This document shows positions 33,862-42,686 of a stretch of DNA of 64,000 bases, one piece after another. The position numbers and the translations under genes are program-made. Below the pieces are notes generated by a model, which was given only the letters and a program-made list of their open reading frames with translations, had not been told where the DNA came from and ran no database searches. Position 1 is the stretch's first letter. Each line of letters begins with the position of its first letter. This stretch comes from Nocardioides pantholopis (GTDB lineage: Bacteria > Actinomycetota > Actinomycetes > Propionibacteriales > Nocardioidaceae): contig NZ_CP033324.1 in assembly GCF_003710085.1 (NCBI RefSeq), positions 1,869,501 to 1,933,500 on the forward strand, written 5' to 3'.

Positions 33862-34404
33862 GTGGCCATCGTGCACCGTGCGACCCTGACCCCGACCAAG
33901 CCCGAGATCGTCACGGCCTGGCTCGACCGCCAGCCCTGGGGTCGCAGCGGCGAGGTCGACGTGATCGGCGGCTATCGCCTCGACGACCCCGACGGTGCCG
34001 TCGGGGTGGAGTCGCTCCTCGTCCGGCGGGACTCGAGCGTGCTCCAGGTGCCGCTGACCTATCGGGACGCGCCGTTGACCGGCGCGGAGGGCCACCTGAT
34101 CGGCACGGCGGAGCACTCCGTGCTCGGGACGCGGTGGATCTACGAGGCGGGCGGCGACCCGGTCGCGGTGGGGTGCTTCCTGCGGGCGCTGGCCGGTGAT
34201 CAGGAGCAGGCGGTGGTGGAGGTCTACGACGGCGGCGAGCTGGTCGGCCGACGTGACCCGGTGGTGCGCATCCGTCGCGTCCTCGGGTCCGCCTCCGGGG
34301 CCGGCGACCTGCGACTGGCCGAGGTGCTGGGCGAGACCCCCGAGGGCCGGGAGCAGCTGGTCGCCACCTGGCCCGACGGGCAGGCCGTGGTGGCGGTCCG
34401 CTGA
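33862..34404 (+). CDS. Maltokinase N-terminal cap-like domain protein
   Basis: This 180-residue protein begins with a GTG (MAIVHRATLTPTKPEIVTAWL). The stretch RSGEVDVIGGYRLDDPDGAVGVESLLVRR then LLTYRDAPL-type sequence (VPLTYRDAPLTGAEGHLIGTAEHSVLGTRWIYEA) matches the CG0192/maltokinase N-cap domain found at the front of mycobacterial and corynebacterial maltokinases. Here the cap stands alone with no kinase domain, as in the short CG0192 proteins. Its role as a stand-alone protein is unknown. Confidence 0.75.
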   Translation: MAIVHRATLTPTKPEIVTAWLDRQPWGRSGEVDVIGGYRLDDPDGAVGVESLLVRRDSSVLQVPLTYRDAPLTGAEGHLIGTAEHSVLGTRWIYEAGGDPVAVGCFLRALAGDQEQAVVEVYDGGELVGRRDPVVRIRRVLGSASGAGDLRLAEVLGETPEGREQLVATWPDGQAVVAVR

Positions 34405-34418
34405 CGACCGGCCTGACG

Positions 34419-34436
34419 CCCGGCCCGGCGGCCGGG
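34419..34436. terminator. Hairpin between convergent genes
   Basis: CCCGGCC-CGGC-GGCCGGG has perfect 7-bp arms and lies between the plus-strand cap-domain gene and the end of the exopolysaccharide operon on the minus strand. Confidence 0.5.
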
Positions 34437-34439
34437 TGG

Positions 34440-35483
34440 TCAGGAGCAGCGGACGTTGGCGAAGCCGGCCCGCGCGCGGCGTACGACGTTGTCGCAGCGG
34501 ATCCGGGTGCCGCGGGCGCCATGCTGCACCCAGAAGCCGTGGCCGGCGGCCCGCACGACGGCGATGTTGCGGCTGAAGACGTTGTGCCGGCCCCAGCCGC
34601 GGGCCGCCACGTGCACCTCGAAGCCGTTGGCCGCGGCCCGGGTGCCGCGGTTGCGCTCGACCCGCCAGCGGTTGCCCTTCACGTCGACCCAGGAGTCGGC
34701 CCACGCGCCGCGCATCCCGGCACCGTCGAGGACGTTGCCGCGCAGCAGCCCGAGGCGGGTGCCCTCCTTGACGTCGATGCTCTCCGCGGCGGTACGCCGG
34801 ATCCGGTTGCCGAGGATGCGGTTGTGGTCGGAGGCGTCGCGGCGGCCACCGGAGTAGCGGTGCCAGTTGGAGCGGGCGCTGCCGACGTAGATGCCCTCGC
34901 CGGAGTCCGCGTCCACGAGCCCGGTGCGGCGCACGACGCTGCCGCGGACGGTGTTGTGCCGCGAGGAGGCGCGCAGGTGGATGCCCTCCTCGCCGGTGGT
35001 GTGCACCGCGAGGCCGCGGAGCAGGTTGCGTCGGGACCGGTCCAGGACGATCCCCTTCGCGACGTTGCGGACGGTGATGCCGCGGATCTCCCAGTGGGCA
35101 GCCCCCGCGAGGTAGAGGCCGTACCGGGTGCCGGTCCCGTCGCCGCCGGGGTCGCCGTCGATCACGGCGCGGCGCGAGCCGGTCAGCACGATCGGGCGCC
35201 GGGCCGTGCCGGAGGCGGAGGCGACGAACGTCCCGGAGTAGTGCTGGCCTCCGAGCGCGAGCGGCGCCCGGGTGCCCTCGGAGGTGTAGGTGCCGTCGGC
35301 CAGCTCGATGACGTCACCGGGACGCGCCCGCGCGAGCGCGGCCGTGAGCCCGGCCGAGGTCCGCACGGCGATCAGGCGCTGCGCCTGCCGCTCGGCGGGA
35401 ACCGGGGCGGCCGCGGCTGGCGTGACCGGCGCGACGATGCCGCCGGCGGCGATCAGCAGCAGCGTCACCAGGATCGTTCGCAC
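34440..35483 (-). CDS. Secreted right-handed parallel beta-helix protein (polysaccharide lyase/epimerase-like)
   Basis: This 347-residue protein has a Sec signal (MRTILVTLLLIAAGGIVAPV, cleavage near AAA). The entry segment PGDVIELADGTYTSEG is followed by beta-helix coils (GLYLAGAAHWEIRGITVRN, GIVLDRSRRNLLRGLAVH, GIHLRASSRHNTVRGSVV). A conserved block, AAESIDVKEGTRLG, and DSWVDVKGNRW precede a Cys pair at the C-terminus (RCDNVV...FANVRCS). It is a paralogue of the anchored protein encoded at 38033-39277, sharing the DVKEGT and DSWVD blocks. Beta-helix proteins of this type act as lyases or C5-epimerases on uronate polymers (family inference). It is the last gene of the operon. Confidence 0.82.
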   Translation of the reverse strand: MRTILVTLLLIAAGGIVAPVTPAAAAPVPAERQAQRLIAVRTSAGLTAALARARPGDVIELADGTYTSEGTRAPLALGGQHYSGTFVASASGTARRPIVLTGSRRAVIDGDPGGDGTGTRYGLYLAGAAHWEIRGITVRNVAKGIVLDRSRRNLLRGLAVHTTGEEGIHLRASSRHNTVRGSVVRRTGLVDADSGEGIYVGSARSNWHRYSGGRRDASDHNRILGNRIRRTAAESIDVKEGTRLGLLRGNVLDGAGMRGAWADSWVDVKGNRWRVERNRGTRAAANGFEVHVAARGWGRHNVFSRNIAVVRAAGHGFWVQHGARGTRIRCDNVVRRARAGFANVRCS

Positions 35484-35512
35484 GGTCCTCTCCCTCTCAT
35501 GGCCGCACGGTC

Positions 35513-36565
35513 TCAGGGCCGCACGGTCAGGACCACGCGCCGGTTGCGCTGGCGGTTCGCGTCGCTGTCGTTGGGGTGCGCCGGGCGCCGCTCGCCCCAG
35601 CCGCGGGTGCGGACCCGCTGCCGGTCGACGCCCTGCCCGATCAGCCAGGCGGCCACGGCGCGGGCCCGCCGCTCCGAGAGCCGCTGCCCGTACGCCGCGT
35701 CGCCGCGGTCGTCGGTGTGCCCCTCCACGAGGAGCACCCGCCAGCGCGGGCCGGAGCGGGCCTGGTCCAGGATCGTGCCCAGCGCCGCGACCGCCTCGGG
35801 ACGCAGGATGGCCTCGTCGGTGTCGAAGAGCACCGCGGCCGGGGCGACCCAGGACGTGCTGCCGTCGCCGTCCACCCGCCCCAGCCCGCCGCCGATCTCG
35901 GTGCGCTCGAGGCGCTCGGGGTCCACGTCGACGTCCGGCAGCCGGACCGGCGGGATCCGCACCGTGGCCACCAGGTCGTCGCCCGGCCGGGCGGCGCCGT
36001 CGCGGGAGAACCCCTCCCGGATCACCCCGTCACGAGAGGTGGCCAGCACGCCGCCGTCGCGCCGGACCCGGCAGACCTGCTCCGCCCGGGCCCCGGGCCG
36101 GGTGTCGCCGGGCACGGTCACGGCGGCGTACACGCGGTCGCCCGCCCGGGTCTCCGGGATGACCGCCGGAGGGATCGTCGCGGCCGTGACCTCGACCGCG
36201 CCGAGGCAGCCGCCAGGGGCGTCGTGGCGGACCACGCAGCCGGCGTCGACGACCTGGGCCGGCACCTCGGCGGCGGGGGCGAGCTCCTCACCGGTCTCGG
36301 GGTCGGTCACGGCCGGCACCTCGACGGCGGGCACGCGCACGTCGGGCAGCTCCTCGACCTCGCGCCCCGGCCCGGGCTCGCACCGCGGGTCCGCGGTCGG
36401 CGGGGCCACAGACGGGCCCACAGACGTCGACGGCGACCCGGCGGACGGGGACCCGGACTCGGACGTCTCGCCGGCCTCGTCGGCGCCACCCGAGCACGAG
36501 GTGGTGATCAGCGCCGTCAGGACCATCAGCGCCATCAGCATGGCCAGCACCGCCACCGCCCTCAT
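35513..36565 (-). CDS. OmpA/MotB-domain lipoprotein
   Basis: This 350-residue protein has an N-terminal lipoprotein signal with LITTSC (Cys about 24), a Ser/Pro/Thr/Glu-rich spacer, a middle region with repeated acidic VRVPAVEVPAVTDPETGEEL, and a C-terminal OmpA-like peptidoglycan-binding domain (about 240-350). That domain contains VLLVEGHTDDRGDAAYGQRLSERRARAVAAWL and GWGERRPAHPNDSDANRQRNRRV. OmpA domains hold peptidoglycan, so the protein would tie the membrane-anchored export or modification machinery to the wall. It lies between the UDP-glucose dehydrogenase and the secreted beta-helix gene. Confidence 0.85.
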   Translation of the reverse strand: MRAVAVLAMLMALMVLTALITTSCSGGADEAGETSESGSPSAGSPSTSVGPSVAPPTADPRCEPGPGREVEELPDVRVPAVEVPAVTDPETGEELAPAAEVPAQVVDAGCVVRHDAPGGCLGAVEVTAATIPPAVIPETRAGDRVYAAVTVPGDTRPGARAEQVCRVRRDGGVLATSRDGVIREGFSRDGAARPGDDLVATVRIPPVRLPDVDVDPERLERTEIGGGLGRVDGDGSTSWVAPAAVLFDTDEAILRPEAVAALGTILDQARSGPRWRVLLVEGHTDDRGDAAYGQRLSERRARAVAAWLIGQGVDRQRVRTRGWGERRPAHPNDSDANRQRNRRVVLTVRP

Positions 36566-36645
36566 GGTGCCTCCCGCCGGTCGACCGCGCGCCTCGGCCC
36601 GCCAGTGTGGACCGAGGGGGCGCCCGCCGTCGAGGGGTGCGGCAC

Positions 36646-38009
36646 TCAGCCGGCCCGCCCCAGGGCGCGGTAGGTCCAGTCGGCGCCCTCCCACTCGGCG
36701 CGGTCGAGCGCGTGCCGCCCGTCGACGATCGAGCAGCCGGCCACGACCTGGCTGAGCCGGCGGGGGTCCAGGGAGCGGAACTGGTCCCACTCGGTGAGCA
36801 GCACGACCACCTGCGCGCCGGCGGCCGCGTCGAAGACGCCGTCCGCGTAGTTCAGGGTCGGCTGGACCCGGCGGGCGTTCTCCATGGCCTCGGGGTCGTA
36901 GACGGTCACGACGGCGCCCTCCTCCTGCAGCATCCGGGCCACGTCGAGCGCCGGGGCGTCCCGGACGTCGTCGGAGTTGGGCTTGAAGGCCGCGCCGAGG
37001 CAGCACACCCGGACCCCGTCCAGCGAGCCGCCGGCTTGCTCGCGCACCAGGTCGACGGTGCGCGAGCGGCGGCGCTGGTTGATCGCGTCCACCTGGCGCA
37101 GGAACGCGACCGACCTGCCGACCCCGACCTCCTCGGCCCGGTGCACGAAGGCCCGGATGTCCTTGGGCAGGCAGCCGCCCCGAAGCCGAGGCCGGGGTGC
37201 AGGAACCGGCCGCCGATGCGGGAGTCGTAGGAGAGCGCGGTGGCGAGGTCCTGCACGTCGCCGCCGGTCGCCTCGCACACCTCGGCCATCGCGTTGATGT
37301 AGGAGATCTTGGTGGCCAGGAACGAGTTCGCGGCGACCTTGACCAGCTCGGCCGTCGCGATGTCGGTGGTGACCACCGGGACCCCGGCCCCGATGACCGG
37401 CGCGAACGCCGCGCGCAGGGACTCCTCGGCCCACGCGGACCCGACGCCGAAGACCAGTCGGTCCGGGCGCATGGTGTCCTCCACGGCGTACCCCTCGCGG
37501 AGGAACTCGGGGTTCCACGCCAGCTCGACCTCGGTGCCGGCGGGCGCGTTGTCCTGCACGAGCCGGGTGAGCCGCGCGGCGGTGCCGACGGGCACCGTGG
37601 ACTTGCCGACCACCAGGCACCGGCGGCGCAGGTACGGCGCGAGGTCGCGGGTCACGCCCTCGACGTAGCGCAGGTCCGCGGCGTGCGAGCCGACCTGCTG
37701 GGGCGTGCCGACGCAGATGAAGTGCACGTCGCCGAAGTCGCCGGCCGCCGAGAGGTCGGTGGTGAACGACAATCGGCCCGAGTCCAGGGCCTTGCGGAGC
37801 AGCTCGGGCAGACCCGGCTCGTAGAACGGCACCCGGCCCTCGTTGAGCGCGTCGACCTTGGCGCGGTCGGTGTCGACGCCCAGCACCTCGAAGCCGAGCA
37901 CTGCCATGCAGATGGCGTGCGTGGCGCCGAGGTAGCCGGTGCCCAGGACGGTGAGCCGGGGCGTGGTGAGTCGGGGAGTGGTCGGTCGGGGAGTGGCGAG
38001 GGTGGACAT
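36646..38009 (-). pseudogene. ugd: UDP-glucose 6-dehydrogenase, split by a 1-nt frameshift at the catalytic cysteine motif
   Basis: The first frame (from ATG 38009) encodes an NAD-binding domain LTVLGTGYLGATHAICMAVLG, FYEPGLPELL, GKSTVPVGTA, EFLREGYAVEDT and SRIGGRFLHPGLGFG. The second frame (to 36646) continues GGCLPKDIRAFVHRAEE to FKPNSDDVRDAPALDVARML and the C-terminal domain. Joined, they give a full-length enzyme of about 454 residues that oxidises UDP-glucose to UDP-glucuronate. The break is at a C-run (37178-37181; four where five are needed) directly beside the catalytic Cys of GGGCLPKD. It may be a homopolymer sequencing error or a real inactivation. Three 15-bp repeats at 37953-37997 encode the TTPRL-rich N-terminus. 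Confidence 0.88.
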
Positions 38010-38032
38010 GGTGGAGCCCTTCGGGTCGGTGG

Positions 38033-39277
38033 TCAGGAGCACGAGATGTTGCTGAGGCCCTCGCCGGCGCCGGCGACGGTGTTGTCGCAGCGCACGACGT
38101 TGGAGCCGGGTGGCCACGACGAGATCCCGGCGCCCGGCCCCTGCACGTCGGCGTGGTTCGCGGCGAAGACGTTGAAGTCGCCCCAGCCGTCGAGGATCTG
38201 GTGGGTCTGGAACCCGTCCTCGGGAGCCGTGGTCCCGGTGTTGCCCTGGACCAGGTAGTTGTTGCCCTTGAGGTCGACCCAGGAGTCGGCGCCGGTGAGC
38301 GCGGACCCGTCGAAGGTGTTGTCGAGGACGGCGCCGCCGGTGGTGCCCTCCTTGACGTCGATCGCCTCCGCGGCGGTGCCGGAGAAGGTGTTGGCGATGA
38401 CCACGTTGCGGTCGCTGCGGTCGGCCTCGCAGTCGGTGTAGGTGCACCAGTTGCTGACCGCCGAGCCGAGGTAGACGCCCTCGCCGTACTTGTCGCGGCG
38501 CAGGCCGGTCTCGCCGATCGCGTTGTCGCGCACGACGGAGTCGGTGCTGTGGCTGCGCAGGTGGATCGCCTCGTCGCCGGTGCCGGAGACCGTGAGGCCC
38601 TGGATCACCGACCATGCGGTGCCGTCGGCCACGACTCCCTTCTGGCCGCCGGAGACCGTGAAGCCGACCAGCCGCCAGTAGCGGGCGCCGTCCAGGTGCA
38701 GCGCGTAGTCGCCCTCGACGTCGCCGCCGTCGAGCACCGCGGCGGACGTCCCGCACAGGAAGATCGGTGCCTCCTCGGTGCCCGAGGCCGTGGTCGCGAA
38801 GCTGCCGGCGTAGGTCCCGTCGGCCAGCTCGATGCTGTCGCCGGGGGCCGCCGCGGCGAGCGCCTGCTCCAGGTCGCTGGTCGAGGTCACGGTCGTCGTC
38901 GCGGCTGGGCACCGCACCGGAGCGGTGTCCGGCAGCGGGCCCTCGCCGGCCGGGGCCGCGTCCGGGAGGAGCGGCGCGGAGTCGGGCTGGTCGCCCTCGT
39001 CTCCCTGGTCCCCCTCGTCGGGCTCGTCGGACTCCTCCTCGGACTCCGTCTGCGTGGGGGAGGGCGGCTGCGACTCCGGCAGCAGGGTGGACTCCGGGAT
39101 CTCCGGGATCGTCGGAGCCGGCGGCACGGTCGGCGTCGCCACCCCGTCCCCGGCCCGCGCTCCGGGGTCGTCGTCCGGCCACGCGGCGACGATGCCGAGC
39201 GCGAGGACCATCCCGAGGATCACTCCGCCCGCTCCCGCGGCGAGCAGCCGCGCGCGGGGCGACTCGGGCAGCCTCAT
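38033..39277 (-). CDS. Membrane-anchored beta-helix protein (lyase/epimerase-like)
   Basis: This 414-residue protein has an N-terminal TM anchor (RLLAAGAGGVILGMVLALGIVAAW) with a basic cytoplasmic start, then a long acidic Ser/Pro/Glu linker (ESQPPSPTQTESEEESDEPD, about 60-110). The beta-helix (about 125-410) contains PGDSIELADGTY, GDEAIHLRSHSTDSVVRDN, AAEAIDVKEGTTGG and DSWVDLKGNNY. It is paralogous to the secreted protein at 34440-35483. The linker would let the domain reach through the wall. The ATG overlaps the upstream beta-helix gene's stop (ATGA). A role in trimming or epimerising the nascent polymer is inferred from context. Confidence 0.82.
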   Translation of the reverse strand: MRLPESPRARLLAAGAGGVILGMVLALGIVAAWPDDDPGARAGDGVATPTVPPAPTIPEIPESTLLPESQPPSPTQTESEEESDEPDEGDQGDEGDQPDSAPLLPDAAPAGEGPLPDTAPVRCPAATTTVTSTSDLEQALAAAAPGDSIELADGTYAGSFATTASGTEEAPIFLCGTSAAVLDGGDVEGDYALHLDGARYWRLVGFTVSGGQKGVVADGTAWSVIQGLTVSGTGDEAIHLRSHSTDSVVRDNAIGETGLRRDKYGEGVYLGSAVSNWCTYTDCEADRSDRNVVIANTFSGTAAEAIDVKEGTTGGAVLDNTFDGSALTGADSWVDLKGNNYLVQGNTGTTAPEDGFQTHQILDGWGDFNVFAANHADVQGPGAGISSWPPGSNVVRCDNTVAGAGEGLSNISCS

Positions 39278-41145
39278 GGCCGGCTCCCGTCGCCGGCCCG
39301 GCCGACCTGCACCGGTGTCGGGTCCCAGGCCGGGGCCTTGTCCAGGTACGGGTGCCGGCGGGAGCGGCGGCTGCGGGCGCCGCGCACGGCCGTGAAGAGC
39401 AGCAGCGCGCCGAGCAGGCACCACAGCACCGTCAGCGGCTGGGCGAACCGCTTGAGCGTCACGAGGAACGGCGTGGTGTCCTGCCAGCCGTCGCTGTGGT
39501 TGACCCAGCCGTCGGTGTCCAGGTCGTGGGCGCGCCCGACCTCGACCGCGCTCGGGCCGCGGCCGCTGATCTTGTTGTTGCGCAGGCTCGAGGAGCCGAC
39601 CTCGCCCACGAAGCTGACCGCGTGGACGCTGGCGCCCTCCAGGGTGTTCTGGTCGATCTCGGCGCTGGAGTCGCGGACGTAGACGCTCGTCTCGCCGCCG
39701 CTGACCACATTGCCGGTGACGACCGCGCCGGAGACGCCGTCGCGCAGCGCGACGCCCTGGTCGTGGGAGCTGCTGACCTGGTTGCCGACCACGCTGACCT
39801 CGGTCGCGTCGTCGCGGACGACCACGCCGACCGCGTTGTCGGCGACGTCGTTGGCGAGCACGCTGACGTTCTGGCCGCCGATCACCTCCACGCCGTACCG
39901 GCCGTTGCGGCGCAGCTGGCTGTTGGCGATCGAGTTGTTGCCGTAGCTGCCGACGCTGGTGCCGGTCGCGCTCGGCCCGGTCGCCAGCGGCAGGCCCGAG
40001 ATCGTCACCCCGTTGCGCTCGTTCTCCTCGGCGACGACCTCCGAGAGCACGATCCCGGTCGTCGCCCGCGCCAGCTGGAGGCCGTCGAGGCCGTTGCCGG
40101 ACGCGCTGGTCGTCTCCACCACCGCGTTCATGACGTAGCGGTGCAGCACCAGCCCGGAGACGACGTTGTCGTCGAAGACGCTGTCGCGGACGTCGAGCCC
40201 GTTGGCCCCGGAGACGAAGAGGCCGAACGCGCTGTCGGTCACCGCCGTGTCGGCGATGGCCGCCGAGACGTAGCTGTACTGCGGGTTGTCGACGTCGACC
40301 GTCGGCACCGGCAGGTCGCCCGCGGGCAGCACGTCGCCGAGCGCGGAGTTCTTGTTGCCGTCGACCTCCGGCGCCTTGTCGGTCACCGGGCCCACCTTCA
40401 GCGAGTCGGCCAGGTCGTGGAGCGACCCGCTGTCGGGGCGGTCGGTGCCGGTGAGGGACAGGCCGCCCGTGCGGCCGCTCCAGAAGCCGAGGCCCTCGAG
40501 TCGGGCGTGCGAGATCGACACCTGGCCGCCGATCGCCCGCAGGTAGGCACGACCGTCGTCGGTGAGCGCGTCGCGGCGTTCGGTGTCGCGGTCGAAGCTG
40601 GCGATGACCGCCGGCGAGCCGTCGGCGCCGGCGATGTTGAGCCGGCCGCCGTAGTTCACGATCGAGACGAACCCCTCGGAGTCGCTGGCCAGGTGCAGGT
40701 GCAGGCCGCCGGGGCTGGCGAGGTTCAGGGTCGCCCCGGACTGCACGACGAGGTGCTCGCTGAGCAGGTAGGAGCCGTCGGGCCGGCGTACGAACGTCTG
40801 CGGCGCCAGCAGCAGCAGGTCCGCGACCGTGTACGGGTTCGACCGCGCCGTCAGCACGAGCGTGTACGCCGACCCGGTCGAGAGGCGGTACGGGCTCTTC
40901 GCGGGCGCCTGGGTCCAGCTGGCCAGCGAGCTGACCGTCCGCACCTCGGTGAGCCGGTCGTCCTCCCCGGCGACCAGGGCGGCCTCGGACTCGGGGTCGC
41001 CGGGGTAGGGGCGTCCGCCGCTCGCCGGGTCGGCGCCGGGGTCGATCTCGGCATCGGCGGAGGCGGCGGGACCGGTGGCCCCGACCAGGAGCGCTGTGAG
41101 CCCGGCGGCCAGGAGCACCCGGTTGCGCGCGGTCCGCCGGCTCAT
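39274..41145 (-). CDS. Large beta-helix surface protein with C-terminal TM anchor
   Basis: This 623-residue protein has a signal peptide (RVLLAAGLTALLVGATGPAASA) and a pre-domain with SNPYTVADLLLLAPQTFVRRPDGSYLLSEHLVVQSGATLNL. Many beta-helix coils follow (about 280-555), for example GLFVSGANGLDVRDSVFDDN, GVTISGLPL and GVALRDGVSGAVVTGNVVSGG. It ends in one TM helix (LTVLWCLLGALLLFTAV) and a basic cytosolic tail, ARSRRSRRHPYLDKAP. NosD/AlgG-like carbohydrate-modifying repeats are the nearest family description. Both ends overlap neighbouring genes by 4 bp (ATGA), which places it firmly in the synthase operon. Confidence 0.82.
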   Translation of the reverse strand: MSRRTARNRVLLAAGLTALLVGATGPAASADAEIDPGADPASGGRPYPGDPESEAALVAGEDDRLTEVRTVSSLASWTQAPAKSPYRLSTGSAYTLVLTARSNPYTVADLLLLAPQTFVRRPDGSYLLSEHLVVQSGATLNLASPGGLHLHLASDSEGFVSIVNYGGRLNIAGADGSPAVIASFDRDTERRDALTDDGRAYLRAIGGQVSISHARLEGLGFWSGRTGGLSLTGTDRPDSGSLHDLADSLKVGPVTDKAPEVDGNKNSALGDVLPAGDLPVPTVDVDNPQYSYVSAAIADTAVTDSAFGLFVSGANGLDVRDSVFDDNVVSGLVLHRYVMNAVVETTSASGNGLDGLQLARATTGIVLSEVVAEENERNGVTISGLPLATGPSATGTSVGSYGNNSIANSQLRRNGRYGVEVIGGQNVSVLANDVADNAVGVVVRDDATEVSVVGNQVSSSHDQGVALRDGVSGAVVTGNVVSGGETSVYVRDSSAEIDQNTLEGASVHAVSFVGEVGSSSLRNNKISGRGPSAVEVGRAHDLDTDGWVNHSDGWQDTTPFLVTLKRFAQPLTVLWCLLGALLLFTAVRGARSRRSRRHPYLDKAPAWDPTPVQVGRAGDGSRP

Positions 41146-42449
41146 CGGTGACCACCGGCCGCGGACAGCGCGGGCTCGACGTCCGCGTGCGTCGGCGTAC
41201 GACGTCCGCGCTCGCGCTGCTCCAGGGAGGCCTGGTCCTGGCCCTCCCCGCCGATCGTCGTCTCCGAACGGGTCAGCCAGCCCTGCTTGTTCATCGTGAG
41301 GAACGCGTAGAGCTTGACCGGCAGCGCCACCATGATCACGACCAGCGTCAGCAGGGGGAGCAGCAGGATGTCCTGCGGGTGCCGGCGCAGGTGGGAGAAG
41401 CCGCGGATCCCGCGACCGGCGAGCAGCCAGACCACCGCCAGCAGCGCGCCGTGCGTGGTGAGCTCGAGGCGGCTGAAGACCAGGTAGCCGATCGTGACGC
41501 CCATGGTGACCGGCGTGAGCAGGATCTGCAGGACCGTCACCTTGGTGACGAAAGGGGTGCGCCACAGCCAGCCCTTGTAGGCGGCGGTGAGGTAGCAGCG
41601 GTAGGAGTTGCGGCTCCAGCGCACCCGCTGCTTGACGAAGGCGCGGAACGAGGCCGGGAACATCGAGAGCGCCCGGGCGGAGGACTGGTGCACTGTCTTG
41701 AAGCCCGAGGCGAGGACCAGCCAGGTCAGCCGGCCGTCGTCCCCGGCGATGCAGCGCCGGCCGAGGAAGAACTCGTTCTCGAGGTTCTCCAGCACCGGCG
41801 TCACCGCCGAGCGGCGGTACGCCGCGGTGCGGCCGGAGACGCACGCGACCGCGCCGGCGCGGCCCATCGCCGGCACGTAGTTGTAGTAGCGCAGGTTGAC
41901 CATCCAGTCGGCGATGCGTCGCCACACGTTGCCGCGCGCCTCGTAGACGTTCTGCTGGGTGCTGACCGCCCCCACCTCGGGGTCGAGGAACGGGCGCTGC
42001 ACGGCGAGCAGCAGGCCGGGCTCCCACTGGGTGTCGGAGTCCACCAGGACCAGGACCTCGCTGGTCGCCATCCGGATGCCGACGCCCAGGGCCGACCGCT
42101 TGCCGGCGTGCCTGAACAGCACGGGCCGCACGACCGGGTCGTCGAGCGCCTCGAGGCGCTCGAAGGCCTCGGTGTCCGCCACGTCGAGGACGATGATGAT
42201 CTCGTCCGGGTGCTGGGCGCGCCAGTTGGCCACGCACCGCATCAGGATGTCGGGGTCCTCGTGGAAGCTGGGCACGACCACCGAGGTCGTCGCCGTGAAG
42301 TCGTTGTCGATCGGGCGGGCCCGAGCGGACAGCACGCACCGGTAGATCCACAGGGACCACACGATGATGCCGGCCACGGCGAGCGGGAAGGCCGCCCGCC
42401 ACTCGGCAAGATCGAGTGCGGGCAGGGTGAAGTCGGCGAAGTCGGGCAC
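41142..42449 (-). CDS. Processive family 2 glycosyltransferase (hyaluronan/alginate synthase-like)
   Basis: This 435-residue membrane enzyme has an N-terminal TM helix (AGIIVWSLWIYRCVLSA), a cytoplasmic GT2 domain and three to four C-terminal TM helices. Catalytic motifs of processive synthases are all visible: Asp89 in VLDVADT, DSD at 137-139 (LVDSDTQW), SGRTAAYRR (205-213), GDD at 236-238 and QRVRW at 274-278. HasA, NodC and Alg8 share this set; such enzymes polymerise and translocate a UDP- or GDP-sugar polymer. With UDP-glucose dehydrogenase in the same operon, a glucuronate-containing polymer is the simplest prediction. It is the first gene of the operon and faces the region with two TACCC-N6-GGGTA palindromes. 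Confidence 0.87.
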   Translation of the reverse strand: MPDFADFTLPALDLAEWRAAFPLAVAGIIVWSLWIYRCVLSARARPIDNDFTATTSVVVPSFHEDPDILMRCVANWRAQHPDEIIIVLDVADTEAFERLEALDDPVVRPVLFRHAGKRSALGVGIRMATSEVLVLVDSDTQWEPGLLLAVQRPFLDPEVGAVSTQQNVYEARGNVWRRIADWMVNLRYYNYVPAMGRAGAVACVSGRTAAYRRSAVTPVLENLENEFFLGRRCIAGDDGRLTWLVLASGFKTVHQSSARALSMFPASFRAFVKQRVRWSRNSYRCYLTAAYKGWLWRTPFVTKVTVLQILLTPVTMGVTIGYLVFSRLELTTHGALLAVVWLLAGRGIRGFSHLRRHPQDILLLPLLTLVVIMVALPVKLYAFLTMNKQGWLTRSETTIGGEGQDQASLEQRERGRRTPTHADVEPALSAAGGHR

Positions 42450-42524
42450 GGTGGATGGACCCCCTGGAATGGCGCGGACGGCTCGACGGCGCGATCGCGC
42501 CGGGTCGGACCCGAGAGCGACGCG

Positions 42525-42544
42525 AATACCCGGTCACGGGTATT
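42525..42544. promoter_or_regulatory. Palindrome copy 1 upstream of the exopolysaccharide operon
   Basis: AATACCCGGTCACGGGTATT has perfect 7-bp arms with a 6-bp centre. The core TACCC-N6-GGGTA recurs 78 bp away. It lies 76 bp before the synthase start. Confidence 0.55.
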
Positions 42545-42604
42545 GGCGTCGGCTTCGACCGTAGATTCGGAAATGGCGGAAATGGGGGGTGGTTGTGGCG
42601 CCTA

Positions 42605-42620
42605 TACCCAACAGTGGGTA
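42605..42620. promoter_or_regulatory. Palindrome copy 2 (TACCC-N6-GGGTA)
   Basis: TACCCAACAGTGGGTA has the same core and spacing as the copy at 42525. It lies 74 bp before the divergent lipoprotein start, so the pair could serve both directions. Confidence 0.55.
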
Positions 42621-42680
42621 CCTCTGCGGTCAGGACCGCCAACATTCGGCGGAACCGCTTTTCGGGTGCTGGGGATCCTC

Positions 42681-42686
42681 TAGCGT
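42681..42686 (+). promoter_or_regulatory. Near-leaderless -10 box of the lipoprotein gene
   Basis: TAGCGT is followed by 7 nt and the ATG at 42694, and no SD is present. This suggests a leaderless or near-leaderless transcript. Confidence 0.4.
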
